This document shows, one piece after another, positions 37,401 through 52,400 of a stretch of 64,000 nucleotides of DNA (the stretch's first letter is position 1; every line of letters begins with the position of its first letter). Source of the stretch: Callipepla californica brunnescens. Taxonomy: Eukaryota > Chordata > Aves > Galliformes > Odontophoridae. The position numbers and the translations under genes were made by a program. The notes under the pieces are model-generated. The model had not been told where the DNA came from. It saw nothing but the letters and a program-made list of their open reading frames with translations, and ran no database searches. Where the stretch lies: assembly GCA_023055505.1 (NCBI GenBank), contig JALIRH010000002.1, forward strand, positions 20,170,937-20,234,936, in the 5' to 3' direction.

Positions 37401-40400
37401 AAGCAACAACATCCATCCTTTTAGATGATTTACAGTTATGTAACTTCAGGACCACTGGCTGCAAAGCCACCTCTAAAAATGTTTTGCTACATTTGCTATT
37501 GCTGAAAGAGAACATTCTTTAACTTGAACATTCCAAATTGTTTTGAAATATGGCCACGCATGAGTTCCTATTCCAGATGGAATAAATCATTGTTCACAGA
37601 TAGATAGAGCTGCTCTCCACAAGACAGCTCCGTGACAGCAGCATACATAACTGCATGCACTAGCTCCTTCCTCACGCAACTCCCTTCTTCCTTATAGACC
37701 AAATTACTTAAGCAGGCCAGCTCTGCGTCCTTGTCAGGACAATTAACTAGACACCAAGTTACAACCGTACTCTCGGCAATGATGGTGAAAATCCAGTGTA
37801 ACCCCTTAATGCCCCTTGTACCAGAATTCAGCCTAGCGCTTCAGGAAATTCTCTCTTCTTTTGGACAGCTGTTAGTAAGAATAGCTCTTTATTTAGCGCT
37901 TCCATGAACTGTTCAGAGTGATTAACATCAACAGCAGCTGTAACCATTTGCAGATAACTGTTACATAAGCACATTTTCCACTCTTGACAGCAGGGTTTCT
38001 GTTAATGTACTGAATTCCATGGCTGGAGTTTTTATCACGTTATCTTCTTCGTTGAGATACAGCTTTTGTAGGAAATTAGCTTGCTATAATTCAGTGAGTT
38101 ACTTTTTTTTTTTTTTCCACACAGCAAGGTTATTGCTAAATACAGTGGATATGGTCACTCACAAACCAAGAAAACAAGAGCATATGGTGGAAGCAACCAC
38201 TGGGTGGCTTGAAACATACCCTGTCCCCCCTGCCTGTATCACTATATTAGGCCTCAAAAAACAGATCTTATGGCAACACGGTACCCCAAACAGAATTGAT
38301 TCAGATAATGGAAATCATTTTAAAAACACCCTCATAGACTCATAGATTCATAGATTCATTAGGTTGGAAAGGACCTACAAGGTCATCTAGTCCAACCATC
38401 CTCACACCACCATCCCTACCCACCAAGCTACTAAATCAAATCCCTAAAACCCTCGTAAACATGTGGGCCAAAACTCATGGCATTGAATGGATACATCATA
38501 TCACCTATCGTGCAACAGCTTCTGGGAAAAATGAATGATACAACAATCTGTTGAAAACCATGGTGAAAGCAATGGATGGTGGAACATTCAAAATAATGGG
38601 ATAAACATCTAGCAGAAGCTACTTTGTTAGTCAATACTCGAGGGTCTGCCAGCTGGGACAGCCCTGCCCTATCCACCCTTGTACGTACTGGAAAAGGGGA
38701 AGAGGTCCCTTTGGTACACGTAAAGAACATACTGGGGAAAACTGTGGGTCATCCCGGCCTTGGGCAAAGGCAAGCCAATTTGTGGGGTTGCTTTTGCTCA
38801 GGGACCCGGATTTACTCAGTAGATAATGCAAGAAAATGGGAATATTCAATCTGTACCTCAGAGTAACATGATGATGAGAGAAAACAGTCAGTAGTTACAT
38901 ATATATATGTATATATATATATGTACCTGCATATGTAAATATAATTAGTGCTGCTTGATTGGTATGTGTGTGTATATATTGTATCATGGTGTCATGATAT
39001 GGAATAAGGAGTGAATATTGGCCTGGTTTATCAATATTCCATATCATGACATCATGTAGCAGGGTGCAGAAGCACAGTACAATGCAGAGCTGTACTTCCT
39101 GGCCCTGTGTTCTCTAGCAGTTTCATGTGAGCTCTGACTCTACAAGGGGAAGACACACTGAGATGAACAAACTGTTATTCCCAGGAGTCTCCAGTGTTCC
39201 CCACATGATCTCCAATTCTGGGTCACAGGGGTGACTGGCCTTTCCAGTTTCTGTCAGTGCAGCGAGCAGAACAGTTGAAACTTCCCTCTCTCCAATTTTA
39301 CTTGTATTATTAATTGTAATTCTTTTTCTTATTGTTATCTTACATTCTTCTATCATTTGTAGTAATTTTTTTCTCTCTCCTTATCTTAATTGGGTTGTGT
39401 ATTTTTTCCTTTTCCCTGTGATGGAGATGAGAGGGTGAAAAGGGTTTCCCCTCCCTTTTTTCTGTTGCATTTCGAACTCTAACACCCAGAAACCAAGAAA
39501 AGAAGAGGGTATGCAAAGAAAAGATGCACTGAAAAGCAAAACCAAATCTTACATGCAAAAAATTTTAGTACTGCAGCCACAGCCAACTCTAGTGTTTGCA
39601 GGAGTGAGGCCATACACTAGGTTAGAAAGCCCAGTCAATCAGGGGCAGTCCCCATAAAAATGCATAAAAAGGCTAATTTTAATACTGACCTACCATTAAA
39701 AACTAACTAGAACGGTTTCTGAAAGTAATAGAAACCTCCTAGTAAGGCTTTCCTCCTCACATGCTCTGCTTTTGAGAACCAGTCTCTAGTGTAAGACTGG
39801 AAAACTGCATGCTGGGATTTTGTTCACAACATGATGGACTCTTTCCAGACATCAATGCAACTGATATTTGCACGAGGGAAAGAGGAGGGTCAGAAAATGA
39901 ACACAGAAGTTCCTTAGGGACCAGTTCTTGGGCACAGGAGGCTGACTGGACATGGAACAGGCTCCCCAGGGCAGTGTTCACGGCACCAAGCTGCTGGAGT
40001 TCAGGAAGCATTTGGACAATACTTTCAGACATAGGGTTTGAATTTTGGGTGGTCCTACACGGAGCCAGAAGTTGGACTTGATGATCCTTTTTAGTCCCTT
40101 CCAACCTGGAATATTCCACAATTTTGTGATTCCTCCTGGGGCTTCCCTGCTTTCTGTGTGAGAGAAAAAGCTATCAAGACTGTGATGAATGGCCCAGGGC
40201 TGTGGGTCAACATGGAAGCTCCCTTTGTTTGCTACTGAGGCTGGTTACACCTACCAACAAGAAGGTATATGTAATACTGGCTTGCCTGGACAGGCTGAGG
40301 AACCGCTTGATGTTGACTCACAACCACAAACACCTTCAGTGTGGTAGGAAGAATAAGTTACGAAACACACACAGAGTTTAGCAAAGAATCAGGAAATATT

Positions 40401-43400
40401 ACTGGAAACATTTTTGTGGGCTCCAGTACCAAAAGCTGTTCAGACGAATCAAACACCCATTATTCTCTGCTGATGCTGCAGTGATGAGCTCAAATACTAG
40501 CATGGGTGTATGAAGTGGAAAGAGAGAAATTCTTTTCCTGCATAAGGGTTTGCTCTGCTATGGAGAAACCAGGAGCTGAAATCCTGCTGCAGGGATGGTC
40601 CTGGGAACAAGGGTCAGACCAAAAGTTTGGCAAATGCACGAGTACCTTGACTTCTGGGAACAATTCAGTGTCCAGTATTGTGCAAGGTCAGATGAAGCTA
40701 CGAGAGACATATGGTTGGATGGGAAAATATCCAATCCATCACTGGAAATGCAGGAGGGATTTTGCAGCATGATGTTGTGAAATTTCCTAGGCAAACAAGA
40801 AGTACTTGTAGTGGAGTGGCACTGGCATGCTGTAATCTTAACTAATGTCATTCCTAACCTTGCCATGGACACTGAACTCATTGCATACATAATAATATAC
40901 TTGTAAACTTTCAATTGAAAATAATTACTGCTTATACATAGCAAAGCTTTATTAGATTCTTTAAAAGAATCTGAAATTTGCATAGCATGTATTTGGCATC
41001 AATATTGGACAAATGCACAACAGAAAGCCCTAGCCCGAAGTCTCTTTTAATTCCCTCCTGTGCAATCTCCTATGCTTTCATTGCTTTTGTGCCACAAACA
41101 ATCCATTGTAAAAAACGGTGTGGATTCTCAGTCAACAGTTACAGTCCTCAGACACTTAGATCTTACAGAACTGAAAGAAAACAGTAACGTGCCTGTAGAA
41201 TTTTTGAAACCCTGCTATGAAGTTAATTGTACCACTCTGGAAGTATAAAATGGTATTTAAAACGTCAAAAAAGTGGCAAAAAGAATGTTCTTCTATTAAA
41301 CTTTGGTTTACGGGAATAACTTCTCTAAGTTTAATCTTTTATATTCTCTAGACCATTCCCCTAGGATATAAAAGCTTGACTGATACAACCTTAACTGTTA
41401 GACATTACCATTGCAGCCATTTAGTATATGAAAACATTTTCTTTAGATGACCTGAAAAAGATCTGTACTCTAATAAAAAACAGTGTTGTGTAACTCAGTT
41501 GCAGACTAGCCTGTTCTGCACCTCTGGTTCGATTCATTATATATACCAATATCAGATGACAGAAGATGAAGTGTTTAAACTTAAGGTTTTAGAAAGCACA
41601 TATATCAAAGTGTTATTTGAGGTGAAGAAATAAAACATGCTTTAGGTCCAACTGCTTTAGACCTCTACTGCTCCAAGAATTGAAATGATTTTTGTTTTGT
41701 ATATGCAACATTTATGATATGTGAAGTTTTTTTTTGTTTTTTTTTCTAGTGACAGTGCTAACAAGCAAGAAAACTTGAGAAAGTTTCAAGTTTCAAGTCG
41801 CGTCATCTCCATAACGTTTGAAATGACAGCTGTAACATCTACTTATTTCACATGACTCTTCACACTAAGATGCTCTTGCAGTGTACAGGATATGAGTGGC
41901 ACACCTGTGTGAAGCTGAGTACTAAAAGCCAACATAAAGTTTCCAAAGACACTTGCAGCCCTTGCAGGCTGACATTGCAAAACAGCCTGTTCTCTGTGTT
42001 TTGCAATTGCAACGCTTCCAGTTGGGGCTCTGCCTACCCCATTGATAGCTGACTATTTACCATCTTTCTAAAAGTACATCGAGGGTTTTAGAATAGCTTG
42101 TAACCTTCCACTGGTAGACTTAAATCTGATACGTGTGCACCATAATGAATAGATGGAATAAGTACAGATAATAACATAGAGAAATAGAAGTGTTTAAAAA
42201 TATGGGAGGTTGACCTTAGGGTAAGAAAGTAATGTTCTTCTGTGGCTGCCAAATGTATTCTATTACTTAAGGAATGTGCTCTTCCAGATATTCAATCACG
42301 GATTTGAAGAATGATTGGGATTTCTCATTTCCCTTAAGAAACTCTGGTCTCCACAACATCAATCTCCATATTCAAAGTAGTTTTAGAGGAAAAGAAAAAA
42401 AGAAGGTAAGGAAAAAGGTGAGGTTGCCAGGAAGAAACACAATCCACACCCGTACTTTTTGCTTTGCTTGGCAGGCATTTGTAAAGAGAAAGAGGGCAAG
42501 ATGTCCCTAGCATTATTTATAAATCATCAGGAGTGATCACACGCAATTGGCATGACTCAGATTTCACCTACAGGGATATAGGTATTAACTGCAATCCTAC
42601 TCTGAACATGGTATATAAGACTGCAGACTTCTCTACCAGGAGTATTAAAAGGTATGGGAACGTGTCCATGGGTGCAAGCCTGTATTTGACACTGCACTGA
42701 TAGCATTATTGCTAAAAACTGGGAAAGTCAGGTTTTACTTTCATCATATTCTGCCACTAAAATCCCACATATTGCAAAAGCAACTCTGATATCAGATATC
42801 AGAGCATCAATGAACACGTTTGTTTTTTCCTACTCAAGAGTCTATTTCCTCTGAACCAAATGTGACAAGCTTTTGCCAACAGTTATGGGCTTCCTTGCGA
42901 GGGTCCCAGAGATTTCTGCTAAGATACCTGTGCTAAGGAGCACAGGCCAGACACAGGAGGCTTAAACAGCCTCAAAACTTTGCCAAACAGCTGGCATTAA
43001 TGTACAAAATTCACCATGGCCCTAGGTTGCCTTTGAAAATCTCTGCTGTAAATGACAAAATAGAAATGAGTCCTTGTTTCTAATTGAACTTAACCAGATC
43101 AGCTTTAAGCCATTGATAATTATCATTATTTCCACAGCCTTTTAATACCTACTTGTTCTGCATATGAAAACTATAATGGCATCACCTTTTGATCTCCTTT
43201 CTTGACAAATTAAACAGGAAAAGCTGGCTATATGTCATCATGCTGCAGTTTATCCAGCTTTTAAACGGCTTATAGAGGAACCTTTCTGCATATTAAAAAT
43301 CAGAGACACAAGAAATATTCAGGAGCATCCAATGACAACAACAGAGCAGTAAAAAAAAAAAAAAAAAAGAGAGACTTTTCATCTAGTTCCCCAGTCTATT

Positions 43401-46400
43401 TACAGAATCCCAGGTGCAGTTGCTATAATATCAGCTCATCTGTATTCCTTCTATTCCTTTTTTAAAAACATGTATTCACATTTAGCAATGTAGCACATAT
43501 TGCTGAATGAACTCAGGCTCCAGTCAGTGTGGATTGCTGGGTAATGGCTCTGTCCATAGAATTATTTACATCTCCATTAGTCTCTGTGTCTGTCACAAGT
43601 TTTATTAGACATGATTTTTGCTGTGAAAAGTCACTGGGAAATGCAGAGATGTATTCACTTTGTTCAGTGCAGCATACAGACTTTCAGAGCATGACAAATA
43701 AGAGCTAGATTAGGCTCCTGCTGTCAACCTCCCATAAAGGACTTGATCCCTCCAGACAGTGACTTACAGAAGCTCTCTTCCATGGCTGGTGTCAGCCCTT
43801 GGGCACTAAGGTTGTTAACATAAGTCAGCAAGAGCACGAAATCTGGTGCTGATTCCTGGAGACCTTGCTCAACCCAACACAGAAACCAACTGGGAGATGT
43901 TTGGTTTGACTATAACCCTTCCCATCTGCCAGCTAACCTGTTCTAATCCATTTGATACATCCTCTATTAATCTAGTGTTTCACTGATGTTCTATCATGCC
44001 ATGAAGTCAAATGTCTTACAAAGGTCTGTTATGTCCCTGCCCACCTTTATTTACAAAACATGTAATATAGTCAGGGAAAGAAAATGAATATCCCTGTAGG
44101 ATCAATATATCATGAAACTGTGCTGGCAGACAGTAATTATATTGCTCTGTCTTAATCCTTTATCAATTGACTCTCATCTCAGTATTGCTGTTACTCTGCT
44201 TGGTAGCAATGTCAGGCTAATCAGCCTGTAATTATCCAGGAAATCCCCCTTGCCCTTCTGAACACAGACAGTTTAGTGCTCATGAAGCAAAATCTCATTA
44301 CCTGTCCAGAAAATGATTCACAACCACACGACAAAGGTCCATGCAACCAGACAGTTTAACACGCCGGGGTACAAATTAGCTGGGTTTATTCATTTAAGAA
44401 CTGTGTGTTCAGAGTGAAAACTCTCTTGACTGTCAGCAAATAAAAATACTTCAAAAACCCTGGCCATATAAACACGTTATACTGCTTGTTTCCAATTGCA
44501 GGGCAGAAATGGCTAGTGAATAATTACTCCCTTTTTGCATCAGTATTTTTATCATCTCTGCCCAATAAATGGCCTCTCATTGCACTAGAAACTTTTCTTT
44601 TTCATTTCTAATATACTCATAAATAGTCTTTTGCCCTTTCCAGTTACAGATTTTTTTCTTTGAGATTGTTAGTTATTTTTTAACCTCCAGTAACTTTTAA
44701 TGAAGGTTTCATTAATTTAAATTATCCAGAAGTAAAACATCTCAGCAACATGGAGAACTCTTAAAAGGAGATTAAGTCTCCAGCTTTCTTGAGATCACAT
44801 TTTAGGACTCAGCTTCATGCTCCAGTGTACCTCAGGAAAAGTGTCGTGGAAGAAGACACAAGTGTATGTGCACAGCAGATGGTGGCTGCTCTGAACAGAA
44901 GGGAAAAAACATGTCTTTCTCGGAGAAATTAGTAATGCTGTTAGAAATGTAGGATGAAACAGCAATGTGGACCACAAAGTGATTAGCTGCAAAATTTCCA
45001 GTATCCTCCAGGGCATGCTGACTGTGTTTTGGTTGTGGAAGGGCCTAACAGCAGGAATGATAGTGATGACCTACTGATTGTGAGGGAACTGGCTGTCCTT
45101 TACCTTCTTGGTGAGCCAGCTCCAGATGAGGCACCCAGCAAGAAGAGCAGGGTCTCTTCAGTGTGCAGCTCCCTGCTTCTTCCCAAGGCTGCTGCTGCTG
45201 CTTCTTTCCCCCTTGCATTCTCCCACAGGGACCAACATTAAGCAAAACCTGGTTACAAGGAGCCTCCTGGAATGGGGACTGGGAGCTGCAGAGCTGCAGC
45301 TGGTCGTGCAGCCACATGGCCCCTCAGCTGGCACAGAAGTGGGTCTGGCACTGACCCAAGTGAGGTACTGCAGGCAAAGGATGAAGAGGGCTCCTGCTTT
45401 AATTTGCTCTTTTCCACTCTTATCTCTGAGCATCTTTTGAATTGTTCCTCTGCTTCTATTCCAGTGCAGCACTGGCTGCAAAGGCAGGTGGGTGTTAAGT
45501 AAGGTGAATCATAACAGGCCCCTGATGTATCCCAGCTCCCGCTGGATTGTCACATTGCCTCTTCCCACAGATTTGTGTGGCCATTTATCTGCCAGCTGCT
45601 GCTCATTATCTGTTATTTATATCGCTCTAGCTGTTTTTCCATCCACATAACAAAGTTCACAGCCAAACTAATCTGCATTGAAGTTCTCAAGGCAGATTTT
45701 TAGAGACACTGCAGAGTTAGTTTCTACAACTCTGCAGCTCCATCTGAACTCATCTGGGCATGGCCCTGAAACAAAAGATGCTCTTGTCTTCACTGTAGGG
45801 GATTATAATCACATCCTGTAGGCTCACTCAGTGCTGACTATGGATGTCTGGTCTAAGTAGAGCATGACAAGAAGTATACCTCATACTGTCCCTATAACAT
45901 AATCTGACAATATTTTTCTAGCAAAAACAAACCTGCCTTGATTTTAACTCTTGCTTAATGAAATCAGTGTTAAAGCTACCAAATACATTCAAAGGAGCAA
46001 CAAAACATCCCTGATAAAGCACCAGAAAAAAAGTCACTGAATATGAACACAGTAACTTCGGATCCAGAAGCAATCACTTGCTATCTGTCTCTTACAACGA
46101 TTCTCATTTGAAATAAACTGGTGCTGAGAACTTCCACAGCACTCCAAAACTCTGCTCAAGTACTGTAATAAGCTTGTAATGTAACTTGCAAAGATGAATA
46201 TAGATGAGAAGGCTCAAACTGAGAGGACTGTTCAAGGACTGCCTGGGAAGTCAGCAGCAAACTATTGGCTAGAAATACAAGACAAACTGGGCACAGTTCT
46301 CCCCTAAGCCCCAAGAGACTTGTGAAAATCAGTAGTTTACCAGCTGGTGAAGATAGTCCTGAATTGTGCTGGGATAGACAAGTACGCTGATGGCAACCAG

Positions 46401-49400
46401 TGTGTTGAGAGCAAAGTCAAAGATCTGGTAACAGAAGAAAGGGATGATCCAAGCCGCATGTTGCTGGAAAGGAAATAAAATAAAAAGTCATCAACTACAA
46501 ACTAAAACAGAGGGATATATATAGTTCTGCACTAAAACCTAAGGAATATTTGACAGAATGCAGTGTTACATTTCATGAAGCTGTAGGAGACAATACACTG
46601 TAAAATCAGCTAGAGGAAATAGAACATTCATCCAGAAGAGTTGGCCAGGCCAGCTTGGCTGCTGAACTGCTGCAGTATGTGTGGTGCAAGTCCCACAGCT
46701 TGTTATACTGGGACATTTAAAAATCACAGGAGCATTTTTTTTCCCTAGTAAGTAGGATTAGCACTGGGACAAAACACAGGCATGGGAGGTGAATGGGAAA
46801 AAATTCCATTAATTTTGGTAGGAACTAGATTCAGTTCTCTGAATTCACAGCTTGCCCAGAGCTTACTTGTATTTGAAAGTGCAGACAAGTGGGCAGCTGT
46901 CCTGCCTGCAGAGCGGGCTATGTGATACTGCTGATCTAAGCAACAAGCTCTGCCATCTCTTTGTTTTTTTCTCATAATTTTCAGCTGAACAGGAAATTGT
47001 TATAAAGAAATATTCTTAATTTGCTTTCTATAGGCATGTATCCTTTGCTTAATTCACATCTTTATGGAGTATAATGAGTTACCTTATATGCACCATACGT
47101 AGCCATTGCACAAATCAGAATCATGAGTAGAGAAATTGCTGTGGCAATGCACATATCTGAAAGAGAAATATATGAGTGATTGCAGAAGAATTCAGAGCTT
47201 GATTCAGTTATATTGCCACTTGCTTAGTGACAAAGGGCAGGATGGGAAGTACATGTGGGTTGCGATGAGACAGATACATTGTTCAGCTATTGCTGAAGGA
47301 AACCTCTTGCTCCTATGGGAAACCTCCAAAACACGAGAAGTACGGACAGTGATCACTCTGCACAAGCCTCCATAGCTTCAATAAAGCTGTGAATTTCTTT
47401 CTGAAGGATTTTCAAATATCTGGGGAATCATTGGCAAGAAGACTATCCTGGGGTTGGGCTCGATGATCTCTTGAGGTCCCTTCCAACCCCTATGATTCTA
47501 TGATTCTATGATTCTGTGGTTCAATCCTGCCTGTGATTATGTCACCACTAGTCAAAAAGTGTCTGTGCAGAACTTAAAATGTGACCATCGTGGATAAATT
47601 TTGCCAAAACACTGGAGCTGAGCAGGAGCTGGCTGCCTGAAGTTACCAGGCCTTTGGCTACTTTTATACTCTGTACTCAACTCTGCCTGCTGAGAGACTG
47701 TCCTTGGCATCAGGATATGCAGCTGAAGGCTATCTGTTCCATGTGGATCAGCAGGAACCACTGTCACATCTTTGCCCATAGTTGCAGACATGCCTCTCAG
47801 GCTAGAGAAGATCACACTCTGAGAGAGGAGGTCTGTATTGAGCTGAAAAGCTAAGTTCAGATTAACCTTGTGGAGATCAGGATGTTCTCATTATCACAGA
47901 ATGGCTTGGGTTGGAAGAGACCTTAATGGCCACGAAATAAGGCTTCCCAGGACCCCACCCAACCTGGCCTCCAGGGATGGGACATCCACAGCTTCTCTAG
48001 GCAGCCTGTGCCAGCTCACCTAACATCTAACCTAATCTCCTCTCTTTTAGTCTAAAATTAATCATTATTAATTATCCCCAGTTCTACTCTGCAACTAACC
48101 TAAAGGATGGCCATCTGGAAAAAACAAACAAACAAAGAAACAAGGAAACAACAAACGCCAAAGAGAGAATGCAGACTACAGCTTGTTTTTGCAGTAATAG
48201 CTACCACATACAATTGATCACATCTCTCTAAATACTTCAGCAAAGCAGAAACATATCTTAAAAAAAAAAGACTGGACAAAACAGTTAGAGGCATCTTACA
48301 AAAGACATAATGTATTTGAAACTTTCATTACAACCAGGAATATTAGAGATGTACAGTTTTTTAATGAAGATGTATAACTATCAGGAAACATGGAGTGGTA
48401 TAGGAAGCAAAATATTCTTTAAGGTTTTTATTGGAGCAATTACAGGAATTCTATATTTTTCCTCTATTGCTGCTCAGCATTCAATTATCTTTTCATTAGA
48501 TTTAAGAAACTTCTAAGCCATGAAGTGCTGGAAGGAGATTCTAGGGGGAAAAAATCACATATGTTTGGTCTTTTCCAAAATACCTCCCATACATCATCAA
48601 CAGCCTTCGTCAGAATGCCAGAAACGAGAGACTGCATTCCCAAACTTGCCCTTACAGTAACTTTGGGAGTAAAACTCAACTTTGCAACTACATTTCAGAG
48701 GCTATGCCCAAAGAGGAGAGAGGAAGTCATGCATTCAGGACATGATTTTTTTCATGTCCCAGTACTGAGAGTATCTGTGACATACTTGCAGTGCTGTAAC
48801 CAGGTGTGTTCAGACTGCCTGCCTTAAGGAGGTACTTGATGGATTTGAGACACATAAATACTGTGTCCAGGTTGCTCATTACCCATCAGTGCCTGACTCT
48901 GGAGGCATCTGAAGTGTGACAATGCCTCCCTTTGACCACAATGCTGTCAAGACACCTAATTCCAGCACACAACAAAGAGCATCCTACAGCAGGGGACAGT
49001 CCTGCAGGAAGGTCTCTAAAGGGCCTAATTTGGACAGGGGCAGCAGAAGAGACACTACTGGGGGCTACTTCCTAATATCATGGATTGAGTTGCAAGGGAC
49101 CCTTAAAGGTCATCTGGTCCAACTCCTATGCAGTGAGCAGGGACACCTACAGCTGGATTAGGCCCTCAGAGCCCCATCCTGCCTGACCTTGAATGTCTCC
49201 AGAGATGGGGGCATCTACCACCTCTCTGAGTAACTTGTTCCAATGTCTCATTACCCTTATTGTAAAGCATTTCTTCCTTATGTCCAACCTAACTCTCCGT
49301 TTTATAGTATGAAACCATTTCCTGTCGTTCTGTCACAAAATACCTTGTTAAAGAGTATGTCCCCTGCTTTTCTGCAGCCCCTTTTCAAATACTGAAACAC

Positions 49401-52400
49401 TCTACTGGGTCTCCCCAGCACCTTCTCTTCTTCAGGTGGAACAGTCCCAGCTCTCAGCCTGTCCTTGTAGGGGAGGTGTTCTATCCCTTGGATTATTTTT
49501 GTGGCCCTCCTTTTTGAAATGCACTGGGTTCAATTAATGAGAATGAAACCAGATACGCAGCCCACTAAATGAGATGATAACCAGAGAGAGGTTGTAAATT
49601 TTTTCCCAGCCATATTGTACGTCCCATTGGCATTCATCACTAGAAGAGTTGTACTTGCTGTAGCTTTTTTCCTTCCCTTTGACGTGGGGCTTACACTACA
49701 CCAATGATTTCATGGAAAGGGGCAGGAAGGCACATGCTCCCCTTTATCCCCCTACCTGAAGTTCAAGCCTACTATTTAGAGGTTTCCTTCGACAAACATT
49801 TTCATTTGAATGAAATCTTTTTGTGTTCTGGGTTGCATATGGTGTTCTGAAGAGGGAGGATCCCAGCACTCTGCCTGCTGTTCCCTTCAGCTCCGCACAG
49901 AGACCACTTCTCACCTCACCTGCACATCCTCAGGCAGAGATACTGGCTGATATTGAGAGTTTCTACAGGGCATAGGCAGGATTTCAGTCCTAGGTTTGTA
50001 AGGACCGCACACATCTGTGACAGCATGAAGACAGTAAATGAAAACTAGCAACACGCCTTTCTTGTTTGAGCTGTTAACATGCCAGGATCATAGCCTGCAT
50101 ATCTGAAGAAGCTGAACAGGAGTCTTAGGTAAAACCATCTGGGAAGCCAGAAAGATTTACAGGGCTTTTTCATCTCCCACACAGGGATTATTAGGCTTTT
50201 ACTAGCAAAAGCATTGCATTCAGCAGCTCACACATTTCACATTTTTTTTTAGTCCATCTTCAAGTACATAAAATCCCCCAGGCCTCAAAGAAATAAAAAA
50301 AGAAAGATGAGACTAAATGGGCTCAGCTAAACAGACACTAGGGGAGGAAGCTCAAAGCATTCCCTGGTTCCCATAGAATCATTAAGGTTGGAAAATGCCT
50401 CCAAGACCATCTAGCCTAATTGTTGACCCATTACAACTGTGCCCACTAAACCATGTCCCTCAGTAACACATCTGCACTATTTTTCAGCACCTCCAGTGGC
50501 AGTGAGCCTATCACCTCCCTGGGCAGCCTGTTGCAATGCATTACCACACCTGATAAGAAATTTTCCTTACATCCAACCTGAACCTGCCCTGGTAGAACTT
50601 AAGGCCATTCCCTCTTGACTCATTGCTGTCACTTGGGAGTAGAGATCAATCTCCATCTTCAAGATACTTGTAGAATGATAAGGTCTCCTCTAACCCTTCT
50701 CTTCTCCAGAGTCCCAGTTCCTTCAGCTATTTTCCATAAGACTTGTGCTCCAGAACCGTCACCAGCTTTGTACCTCTTCTCTGAGCACTCTCCATTGCCT
50801 CAGTGTGAGGAAGGGCCCAACAATGAGCACAGGTGTGGCCTCACCAATGCTGAGTATAGGATTACTTTCCTGGACCTGCTGACTGCACCATTTTTGACAC
50901 AAGTCAGAATGCTGTTGGCCTTCCTGGCCACCTAGGCACACTGCTGGCTCGTGTTCAGCTGGCTGTTGACTAATACCTCCAGATCCACTATGCAGTGGAA
51001 ATATGCACTTCTCCACAATGCAGTTTTCTAGCCATTCTGCCCCAAGCCCACATGCAGGGCCAGGCACTTGGGCTTGTGAACATCATACAATTAGCCTCAG
51101 CCTATCAATCCAACCTTTCCAGGTCCTTCTGTAGAGCTTTCCAACCCTCAGGCAGATCAACACTTCCTCCCAGCTTGATGTCATCTGCAAACATACAGGC
51201 AGTGCACTCAATCCCCTCATCCAGATCATCACTAAAGATATTAAACAAGGTCAGCCCTGTTACTGACCTCTGGGGAACACCACTAGTGGCTGGTCACCAG
51301 CTGGATTTAACAAAGTTCACTACCACTCTCTGGACCCTGTCAACCAACCAGTTATTCACCCAGTAAATAATACATTTGTCTGAGTCACCATGACCTGCCA
51401 GCTTCTTCAGGAGAACGCTGTAGGAAGCAGTCTCTTTTCTAAAGTCTAGGTAGACTACTTCCACAACCTTTACTTCATCCACTAGGCAGGTCATATGGTT
51501 GTAGAAGGAGATGAGGTTGGTCAAGCAGGACCTGACTTTCATCAACCCATGCTGGCTGGACCTGATTCCTTGGTTCTCCTGCATATGCTGTGTGCTTACA
51601 CCCAAGATAAACTGCTCTGTAACCTTCCCTGATACTCAGGTCAAGCTGACAGGCCCGTAGTTCCCTGGATCCTCCTTCCAACTCTTCTTGTAGATGGGTG
51701 TCACACTGGCAAGTCTCTATCTATCTGAAACTTCCCAGGTTGACCAGGACTGCTGACAAATGATGAGAATTGTCTTGGTAATCATTTCCTCCAGCTCCCT
51801 CAGATGAATGCTTAGCAGAGGCAGCCAAACCACACACCCTGTCATCCAGCACATCATCTGATACATGACAAGGCCTAGTAGGTGTGTTCTTCCCCATATC
51901 TTTCTTTTCTAGAATAAAAGAAAAAAGCTCTGCCCTACAGCATTTTTTTTCCAAGTGTTCAGGTAAGTACTTCTGCTTAATAAACCAGTTAGTTCAGAAC
52001 CCCTGGCAATCCTCTGGGAATCATGCACAAGCCTAAATCCTGAAATTGAGCATGAGCAGCCATTCACATTAGAACTGGCGTTGGGTTGGCATTTTCGAAT
52101 GCTTCACACTTGACTGGCTCTGGCTCTTTGTGTGACAGACAACTATGACACTTACAGAACAGAAAACTGAAAACTGTTCAGAAATGATGCCTGAATGGAG
52201 TCTTAGAGAAACACAAATAGAAATAATTGGGTGGAATCCTGGTTTACTGGAAGTCAAGGGCATATCTGTCATCAATTAGAGGTAACCTCCTACCTCCAGT
52301 ATTAGTCATCTGATAAGTTTATTTCCAGCTGATATTGAGCCTATTTGAGGAGGGGTGATAAGGGAGTGACAGTTTTAAATGTTTGTTTGTTTGTTTGCTA

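Larger units (their letters stand above)
36722..46340 (-). other. LAPTM4B: LAPTM4B intron 4
   Basis: A 9.6-kb intron. It holds the endogenous retroviral integrase remnant with a nested CR1 (38120-38870), a 17-bp-arm inverted repeat (38990-39051), a CR1 tail (39940-40132), a poly(A) run at 43351-43368 and an old CR1/L3-like relic (43860-44700). The stretches 40140-43340 and 44700-46330 show nothing recognisable. Confidence 0.85.

Noticed and set aside
39123..39558. Two overlapping minus-strand frames after the retroviral remnant
   Set aside because: They are in different frames, Lys/Arg-rich from AT-rich DNA, and show no retroviral motif I can name.
43351..43368. Poly(A) run suggesting a processed pseudogene
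   Set aside because: No coding similarity or target duplication was recognised upstream.
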